Below are positions 1-5,393 of a stretch of 5,393 nt of DNA, one piece after another. The stretch is from an uncultured Bacteroidales bacterium (GTDB lineage: Bacteria > Bacteroidota > Bacteroidia > Bacteroidales > Paludibacteraceae), in assembly GCA_903912795.1 (NCBI GenBank), contig CAIWIS010000767.1:1-5393 (forward strand). Reading direction: 5' to 3'. The position numbers were made by a program, and so were the translations under genes. The notes beneath the pieces were generated by a model. That model was not told where the DNA came from and searched no databases. It was given only the letters and a program-made list of their open reading frames with translations. Within the stretch, counting starts at the first letter, position 1; each line of letters starts with the position of its first letter.

Positions 1-5
1 ATCAA

Positions 6-1766
6 TTACCAGCCTTGGTTTTGTATTATGTTATATTTTAAAGTTTCGTTATACGGAATAGGCGCATATATCATATAAGGTTGATATGAACGTATTTCCA
101 ATTGGGGAATAGTTGTAAATTCAGTGGCTGTTGAATTGATTGAAATTCCTGCAACCGGTTCATTTAGTTTACTTAATCCTACAACATCGTTTACACCATT
201 TACCCATCTTCTTAAATCCCAAAAACGGTATCCTTCGAAACAAAGTTCTATACGGCGTTCATTGTGAATCAAGTTTCTAAAGTCATCTTTTGAAGTTAGC
301 GTTGCAGTATAAGCAATGCTAACAATTCCGGCTCTTCTACGAATAGCATCGATTACCTGGCGGGCAGTAAAACCTCCAATTGCAAAATCGGGACCACCTA
401 CTTCGTTAGCAGCTTCGGCAAAGTTAAGCAAGGCCGTTGTATAACGTGCATAAACATAGGTGTGAGCAACACTTGTTAGCTTCGATGTGGATAAGCTTGC
501 TAGTGTTCCTTCGTTCATTAATTTACGCATATAATACGAAGTTCGGGTGGATGTTACTACTGAATCTTTAGCATCGATGGTATTTCCTTTTGCTGTCCTG
601 ATTGTTGTAACTGTTCCGGTAGTTTTTGCTCCATCGTAATAAATATACATGGTTAATCGAGGATCTCTGTTCAGATAGGGTGTAGTAGCATTATAAAGTG
701 CTGAAGATGAAATTGGATAACCATTTTTATCAGGAAAGCAATTCACTAAATTCTGAGAAGGATTAATTTGTCCTTTACCAAGTAGTGAAGGAGGAAAATT
801 ATTTGACTCCCGGGTCGAACTCAGTTTATTGTTTGTAGTGTACCAAAAACATTCTGTATATGATTCCAGATAGGTTTTATCCACTTGTAAATAAAATTGT
901 GCATCTTTGGCTACCATTTTAGTTAAACCACTATTCAGAATCATAAGGTCAGCTGAATATTGAGCAGCCTCCTGCCATGTAATTCCACTTGCAGCAAATG
1001 CAGGACTTGCAGCAGTTAAAGCTACTGAAGATTTTATCAGTTTAACCGTTTTTCCATTGATACGATTGGCAAACTGTACACCCAACACACGTTTTTGAGT
1101 GGCATTCAGTCCGGCATCAGAATAAATTAGTGGCAAATTAGTATATGCTGAATCACAATCGTCAAATATTTGTTTTACACATTCGGCATAGGTGTTTCGT
1201 GGAATTCTTCCGGCTTCAATTGTGTTTACAACTGTAGTTATAATTGGATAGCCCGATAAATTACCAGTTGCATCAACACCACCAATGTTTTTGAGTAATT
1301 GTGCTCCGCAAAATGCTCTCAAACCATAAGCCTCACCCTTAAGACGTTTTACATACATCGCATTCAGGGTATCACCTTTTGTGTCAGTCTGCAATGTCCA
1401 TTTTACCTTATCGACATGCGCCAAAAAATCATTTAATTGCACAAAGTTCTTGTACATATCGCTGTAGTTTGTCAGGGGATTTTGTATCGAGGTCCAACCT
1501 CCGGTTCCCATTGTAACTGTAGCATCATTCAATAAATTTGTAACCATATCATCTGTTGCCCAATCGTCTTTGGCCGTATATTCTGATGGCAAATTACCAT
1601 ATACAGCAAGTAATACGCCTTCAGCCGATTTAGGCGATGACCAAGCTATTTCAGGCGTTAATCGACTATCTTCCATGCTTTCTGTTAAGAAATCGGTGCA
1701 GGAAGTAAGACCAATAAATAACGAAATGCATGGAAATATAAATTTATAAAAATAATTTTTTTTCAT
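6..1766 (-). CDS. SusD/RagB-family nutrient-binding outer-membrane lipoprotein
   Basis: This complete 586-residue SusD-like lipoprotein is slightly longer than many family members (about 480-600). It should sit on the cell surface, bind the oligomer and close over the SusC channel encoded just upstream. Seen: a lipoprotein signal peptide with lipobox LTSC and lipidated Cys23, followed by TDFLTE; an N-terminal helical SusD-like half with GEAYGLRAF (144-152), the expected TPR helix, then IPRNTYAE (188-195); NPSQNLVNCF (335-344) and NGYPI (348-352), the family's 'PTQ.LVD.F...NG.PI' element; NRDPRLTMYIYYDG (366-379); ALLNFAEAANEVGG (445-458); VIDAIRRRAGI (471-481); the signature NERRIELCFEGYRFWDLRRW (502-521); and the ending IYAPIPYNE...IIQNQGW. 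The start ATG at 1766 directly precedes the signal peptide and lies 11 bases after the susC stop, so the two are probably co-transcribed and translationally coupled. Its C-terminal region is clearly diverged from that of the other SusD in this window, so the two are not a recent duplicate. The substrate cannot be inferred. Confidence 0.96.
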   Translation of the reverse strand: MKKNYFYKFIFPCISLFIGLTSCTDFLTESMEDSRLTPEIAWSSPKSAEGVLLAVYGNLPSEYTAKDDWATDDMVTNLLNDATVTMGTGGWTSIQNPLTNYSDMYKNFVQLNDFLAHVDKVKWTLQTDTKGDTLNAMYVKRLKGEAYGLRAFCGAQLLKNIGGVDATGNLSGYPIITTVVNTIEAGRIPRNTYAECVKQIFDDCDSAYTNLPLIYSDAGLNATQKRVLGVQFANRINGKTVKLIKSSVALTAASPAFAASGITWQEAAQYSADLMILNSGLTKMVAKDAQFYLQVDKTYLESYTECFWYTTNNKLSSTRESNNFPPSLLGKGQINPSQNLVNCFPDKNGYPISSSALYNATTPYLNRDPRLTMYIYYDGAKTTGTVTTIRTAKGNTIDAKDSVVTSTRTSYYMRKLMNEGTLASLSTSKLTSVAHTYVYARYTTALLNFAEAANEVGGPDFAIGGFTARQVIDAIRRRAGIVSIAYTATLTSKDDFRNLIHNERRIELCFEGYRFWDLRRWVNGVNDVVGLSKLNEPVAGISINSTATEFTTIPQLEIRSYQPYMIYAPIPYNETLKYNIIQNQGW

Positions 1767-1777
1767 GATTTTAAAAT
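1767..1777 (-). promoter_or_regulatory. 11-base susC-susD junction, probable translational coupling
   Basis: The junction reads ATTTTAAAATC on the coding strand between the susC TAA and the susD ATG. It has no Shine-Dalgarno-like sequence. A ribosome finishing SusC would cover the SusD start, so re-initiation or coupling is the likely way the two partner proteins are made in proportion. That is inference from the spacing only. Confidence 0.4.
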
Positions 1778-4700
1778 TTAAAATGAAGCAATTAAACCTA
1801 AAGTAAAAGTTCTGTTTTGAGGAGTAGTGTTGTAATTCAAAGTCTGGATTTCCAAATCTTTAGCTACTGTAAACAAATTTGCACCTCTGCCATAAAGTTT
1901 TAAGCCCGAAATGACTGAATGTTGCTTAAATTTAAAGTTATAACCTAACTGTATAACTGAAAGTGATACGTTACTTTTATCGTACATCCAGAATGTGGAA
2001 TTGTTGTAGTTATTATTTCCATTACTCAAACTTAAACGAGGATAAAGAGCATTCTGATCAGGGTTTAACGGGTCAAAAGCACCTAATGCAACTGATGAAT
2101 ATTTGGCTGTGGTTCCTTTAAACCAGTAATAGTCAGAATTGGTATAACCTTTACCACCCCATTGACCAATAGCCAATACATACAATTGCCAGTTTCCATA
2201 TTTTACATCCAAATTGAAACTTGCGAATTGATTATTGCCATTCAATCCCAATATATGCCTGTCGTTTGTATCAATTTTCCCATCTCCATTATAATCCAAA
2301 TATTTAATATCGCCTGGTTTTACTATACCATAAGTTGGTGTGGAAAATGTGGATAATAATTTACCGAAGCTATCAAAATCGGCAGGCATGTATAAACCTG
2401 TAGATGTCAGTCCCCATAATGCATTACTACTTGTTCCAACTTGCTCCAGATTTTTATTGGTTGGCAAGTCATAAACCGGTTCATCAATTTTGGTTATTTT
2501 ATTTGATGAATATAAGTAATTAACACCTACTGTAATTAAAAATTCACCTGCTTTTTCAGTATGTTTAATTCCAAACTCAGCACCCTGATAAACAGTTGTG
2601 TTATAGTTTTCAAATACGGGTACACTTCCCAAAGTGGACGGTGAATTATTGGTCATTTGTGTTACAATATTTCCATTTTCGCTATTATAATACGATGCTT
2701 CCAACCATGTTTTATTATTAAACATGGAGAGATCAAATCCTGCCACAAATTCTTTTCGGGTTTGCCAGCTTATATTGCTTGCAAATGAATTTATTAACAA
2801 TTTTGAATTACTTGCAACACCATTACCATACGTAAAATTACTTGATAATGCATAATTTGTTTCGTACAAATAATAACCGTTATAATTTCCTACAACCCAA
2901 TTGTCGTTGAGTAAAACACCATAAGAGCTTCGCAATTTCAGATAATCAATAGCTTTAACATCTTTCATGAAGTTTTCTTTAGATGCAATCCAACCCAATC
3001 CTACAGTTGGTGCCAGCCCGAATTTATTTCCAGTTGGCAATTTTGAACTACCCTGCGACAATAAGCCAGCATCCAATAAATATTTATTCTTATAGCAATA
3101 ATTTGCCTGTAATCCTGCTTTCACATTTTTTGTTTCCTGAAATACGTCATTTTGGGTAAATTGATTAAATGTACCAATTAATACAGCTGTAACAGCATGA
3201 TCGCCAAAAGTACGGTCATAATTCAACGATACATATCCTGCAACAGTTCTGTCAAAATAAGTTTGCGTATTTGATTGTACGGTAGTTTTATTATCGACAC
3301 CTACTTGCGTTACAGGAAAGTTACCTTGTGCATCTACTAAACCAATTTGATATACCGAATAGGTGTTCTGAATTTTTTTGTCGTATGAATTATTGAAATT
3401 TAAACTTAACAATCCTTTACCGCTTAAACCTTTGGTAATTCCACGCAAATTTAAATCAAAACCTGTATTAAACTGCATGTATCTGTTGATTCGGATATTA
3501 TTGCCTGAACGGGTCATATCGCCCAATAAACTTGTTGGATATACACTTGACCCACCTAAAACGTATTGTCCATTAACTAAACTCGATGTAGGAATAACTT
3601 CAGGATTTGAAATTTGTGAAACCGGAATCAATAATGTCTGTGCGTTTGGCAAATAAGTTGAAGCTTTTCCCCAATAATCAAGATCAAGCGATCCATCCGT
3701 TTTATAGGTGTTTACGTTAGGCGTATTTGTAATATCGAAAACACCTACGACTTCCGAATTCATTTTCAACCAGTTATTAACTTTAAAATCAACTTTACCA
3801 TGAATATTCATTACATCATGAGAATCGTTATTACCAACCTTTGTCCAACCATTACTATGATTCAACCCTAAATTCAGAAAATACTGAGTCACAGAACTTC
3901 CTCCGGATAATTCCGTGTAAACATTGGAATAATCAGTCATATTTTTCACATATTCGCTGTTGTAATAATCATTATTTGGATACAAAACAGAGGCAGCATT
4001 ATTCAGTGAGTCATATTTCATTGCTGATGGATACTTGGGTGTAGCTAATGGAGTACCCGCAAAAGAAGCATCATTTTGCTGAGCTTTATTATAGGCATTC
4101 ATATATTGTGTAGCATTTAAAAACGTTGGATATTGCAAAGCTTGCATAACACCTTGTTCTACATTTACTTTCGTAATTTTTTTATTGGCAATTCCGCTTT
4201 TTGTTTTTACCAGAATTACCCCCTGGTCGCCTTCAGCTCCGTAAAGCATACGTGAAACCGCATCCTTTAATACTGTAATTGATTCAATTTCGAGCATATT
4301 AAGATAGGTCTCATCGCGTTTGATACCATCCACAATAACAATTGAAACTCCTAAACCATGTATGTTCTTCGGCCCCGACATGCCCGGGACTTTACCATTT
4401 ATAGCTGAACCTAAACTAAAACGGGTATCTCGTTCCAATTCTTTTTCAGGGTCAATTGCCGAAATCAAGCCGGTCGTTCTGTAATTATTAAGCGTTTGAT
4501 AGGGTAATTCTACTTCTCCATCAATATTTGCAATTCCTACAATTGATAAAGTCACTTTGTTTAATTTAGATTTCAAATGAGCTTCATTCATTGAAACGTT
4601 TTTATAACCTTCCAATTCGAACAACATGGTTGAACCCTGATTAATCTCTATACTAAATTTCCCTTCTATGTCAGTGGTCGTTTGATCGGCACCTTCATTA

Positions 4701-4921
4701 GCAGTAATAAGTACATTTACAGTAGGATTTCCTTTTTCATCAACTACCTGACCTGAAATTGACACTTTTATTACTTTCTTATTTGAGTTTTGGCTTTTCA
4801 CATTGGCAAATGACGATTCTTCATTCCTCATTTTATCTTTCTTATCTCTTTTTTGAGCCGATATTGAAAGCACCAAAAAAAGGAATAGCAATATAGATAT
4901 TAAATTTATATGTTTTTTCAT
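1778..4921 (-). CDS. SusC/RagA-family TonB-linked outer-membrane channel
   Basis: This complete 1047-residue protein fits the usual SusC length of about 950-1100. SusC proteins are TonB-dependent outer-membrane barrels that import oligomers delivered by a SusD lid. Seen in order: a signal peptide (1-22, probable cut at SISA/Q, no lipobox); a Lys/Asn/Ser-rich linker (23-52); a carboxypeptidase-regulatory-like beta-sandwich (about 53-127, starting VSISGQVVDEKGNP); a plug (about 138-243) with VDG at 197-199 and IESITVLKDA at 212-221; then the barrel, with an acidic loop DYNGDGKIDTNDR at 876-888 and a terminal Phe (FTLGLIASF) expected as the barrel-assembly signal. There is no STN domain, which argues against direct anti-sigma-factor signalling. 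The plug is atypical: the IRG segment is missing and the usual YGxRGANG reads YGAEGDQG (227-234). The ATG at 4921 is the first available start and directly precedes the signal peptide. The gene lies 25 bases after a susD-like gene and 11 bases before its probable partner. The family is certain; the substrate is not known. Confidence 0.96.
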   Translation of the reverse strand: MKKHINLISILLFLFLVLSISAQKRDKKDKMRNEESSFANVKSQNSNKKVIKVSISGQVVDEKGNPTVNVLITANEGADQTTTDIEGKFSIEINQGSTMLFELEGYKNVSMNEAHLKSKLNKVTLSIVGIANIDGEVELPYQTLNNYRTTGLISAIDPEKELERDTRFSLGSAINGKVPGMSGPKNIHGLGVSIVIVDGIKRDETYLNMLEIESITVLKDAVSRMLYGAEGDQGVILVKTKSGIANKKITKVNVEQGVMQALQYPTFLNATQYMNAYNKAQQNDASFAGTPLATPKYPSAMKYDSLNNAASVLYPNNDYYNSEYVKNMTDYSNVYTELSGGSSVTQYFLNLGLNHSNGWTKVGNNDSHDVMNIHGKVDFKVNNWLKMNSEVVGVFDITNTPNVNTYKTDGSLDLDYWGKASTYLPNAQTLLIPVSQISNPEVIPTSSLVNGQYVLGGSSVYPTSLLGDMTRSGNNIRINRYMQFNTGFDLNLRGITKGLSGKGLLSLNFNNSYDKKIQNTYSVYQIGLVDAQGNFPVTQVGVDNKTTVQSNTQTYFDRTVAGYVSLNYDRTFGDHAVTAVLIGTFNQFTQNDVFQETKNVKAGLQANYCYKNKYLLDAGLLSQGSSKLPTGNKFGLAPTVGLGWIASKENFMKDVKAIDYLKLRSSYGVLLNDNWVVGNYNGYYLYETNYALSSNFTYGNGVASNSKLLINSFASNISWQTRKEFVAGFDLSMFNNKTWLEASYYNSENGNIVTQMTNNSPSTLGSVPVFENYNTTVYQGAEFGIKHTEKAGEFLITVGVNYLYSSNKITKIDEPVYDLPTNKNLEQVGTSSNALWGLTSTGLYMPADFDSFGKLLSTFSTPTYGIVKPGDIKYLDYNGDGKIDTNDRHILGLNGNNQFASFNLDVKYGNWQLYVLAIGQWGGKGYTNSDYYWFKGTTAKYSSVALGAFDPLNPDQNALYPRLSLSNGNNNYNNSTFWMYDKSNVSLSVIQLGYNFKFKQHSVISGLKLYGRGANLFTVAKDLEIQTLNYNTTPQNRTFTLGLIASF

Positions 4922-4946
4922 TGTTCTTTCTTTTTTATGTAGTTAG
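4922..4946 (-). promoter_or_regulatory. Translation start region of the susC-like gene (susD-susC spacer)
   Basis: The 25-base spacer reads, on the coding strand, CTAACTACAT followed by AAAAAAGAAAGAACA and then the ATG. It is purine/A-rich with a GAAAGAA run but no good match to AGGAGG. Bacteroidota commonly start translation from A-rich, unstructured leaders without a strong Shine-Dalgarno sequence, so this is consistent with a functional start. It is too short to hold a Bacteroides-type promoter (-33 TTTG, -7 TAnnTTTG) or a terminator, which supports read-through from the upstream susD-like gene. Confidence 0.5.
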
Positions 4947-5393
4947 TTACCAACCAGTATTTTGAGGAAAATCGACATACATTTGAGTAAGTGCCAGCGG
5001 AAATGGCATCCAGTAATGTTTTGATTCAAAAATTCGTGTGGCTATTTTTACGCGTGTGAATGATGTCGGAGTCCAGTTTTTATCAAATTGCAAATCGTAA
5101 ACAGGAGTTTGATTAAAATTTTCACCCAATTTCCATCTACGTAAATCGTACCAGTATCGACCTTCAAAAGTCATTTCTACAGCGTTTTCATTTAATACTA
5201 AGCGGGTAAATGCCCCCGGACCTCCGGTAGCAGCCAAAGCCTGATAGGCAGGAGCAGCAGCAGTTGCCAATGGGCAGGAAACAGGATTACCATTATAAGT
5301 TGCACCCTGATAAGCACGTTGTCGGATAATATTAACAGCATCTACAGCAGTAATATCAGCATCTGGTGCCTTTGCTGTTGGGCTGCCATAGCC
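4947..5393 (-). CDS. SusD/RagB-family nutrient-binding outer-membrane lipoprotein, C-terminal part (5' end outside window)
   Basis: This is the C-terminal 148 residues of a SusD-like protein. The frame is open from the first base of the window edge to the TAA at 4947-4949, so the apparent TTG start near 5270 is internal and the true start lies beyond 5393. SusD proteins are surface lipoproteins that bind a glycan or other oligomer and cap a SusC channel. Seen in the fragment: the helix with DAVNIIRQRA (residues 18-27), the family signature NENAVEMTFEG...YDLRRW (68-87), and the ending MPFPLAL...PQNTGW (129-148), matching the usual SusD C-terminus. Between the first two lies an alanine/glycine-rich stretch (about 35-62) that is longer and less charged than is common there. 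A second in-frame TAA follows four codons after the first. It is the promoter-proximal gene here, 25 bases before a susC-like gene, so its own SusC partner is probably upstream, outside the window. The family is certain; the substrate is unknown. Confidence 0.93.
   Translation of the reverse strand, partial: GYGSPTAKAPDADITAVDAVNIIRQRAYQGATYNGNPVSCPLATAAAPAYQALAATGGPGAFTRLVLNENAVEMTFEGRYWYDLRRWKLGENFNQTPVYDLQFDKNWTPTSFTRVKIATRIFESKHYWMPFPLALTQMYVDFPQNTGW

Noticed and set aside
1756..1763. Run of eight A residues (coding strand) just after the start of the downstream SusD gene, considered as a phase-variation slippage site
   Set aside because: It encodes the ordinary MKKN beginning of a signal peptide, and Lys-rich starts produce such runs often in AT-rich Bacteroidota. 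The frame is intact and nothing else points to phase variation.
1768..1777. Perfect 10-base palindrome ATTTTAAAAT at the susC-susD junction
   Set aside because: It consists only of A and T in an AT-rich junction, has no loop or GC stem to act as a terminator, and is likely by chance; an operator cannot be supported from it.
2162..2356. Plus-strand open frame of 64 codons inside the SusC gene
   Set aside because: It lies wholly antisense to a well-supported SusC coding region, has no recognisable domain and no start-site context; it is a shadow frame.
3378..3656. Plus-strand open frame of 92 codons inside the SusC gene
   Set aside because: It is antisense to the SusC barrel, its product resembles no family I know, and its composition follows from the SusC codons on the other strand.
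3841..4044. Plus-strand open frame of 67 codons inside the SusC gene
   Set aside because: It is antisense to the SusC barrel and lacks any recognisable motif; it is explained as a shadow frame.
5268..5270. TTG as the start of a separate 107-residue gene
   Set aside because: The same frame continues without a stop to the window edge, and the added 41 residues carry SusD-like sequence (DAVNIIRQRA), so the TTG is an internal leucine codon.

Overview
This window is a fragment of a Bacteroidota locus, most likely order Bacteroidales. All genes lie on the minus strand, so transcription runs from right to left. The assignment rests on the gene families (SusC/SusD outer-membrane nutrient uptake pairs are essentially confined to this phylum), the AT-rich sequence, and A/T-rich start regions without a clear Shine-Dalgarno sequence. 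I cannot name a genus.

Layout in transcription order: (1) 5393-4947 is the last 148 codons of a SusD-like surface lipoprotein gene, open to the right window edge. (2) After 25 bases, 4921-1778 encodes a complete 1047-residue SusC/RagA-type TonB-linked outer-membrane channel with a signal peptide, a carboxypeptidase-regulatory-like domain, a plug and a beta-barrel. (3) After 11 bases, 1766-6 encodes a complete 586-residue SusD/RagB-type lipoprotein. Only 5 bases remain before the left edge. The three genes almost certainly form one operon, and there is no room for a promoter or terminator between them.

The complete channel (SusC) and the lipoprotein after it (SusD) should form one uptake complex: the lipoprotein acts as a surface lid that captures a glycan or other oligomer, and the channel imports it using TonB/ExbBD energy. 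The partial SusD at the right belongs to a preceding pair whose SusC lies outside the window, giving a tandem susC-susD-susC-susD arrangement typical of polysaccharide-utilization loci. No glycoside hydrolase, sulfatase, peptidase, sigma/anti-sigma pair or hybrid two-component regulator is visible, so the substrate cannot be stated.

I see no undescribed system. The main departures from the family pattern are in the SusC: a shortened plug without the usual IRG segment, a changed RGANG motif, and a lysine/asparagine-rich linker after the signal peptide.
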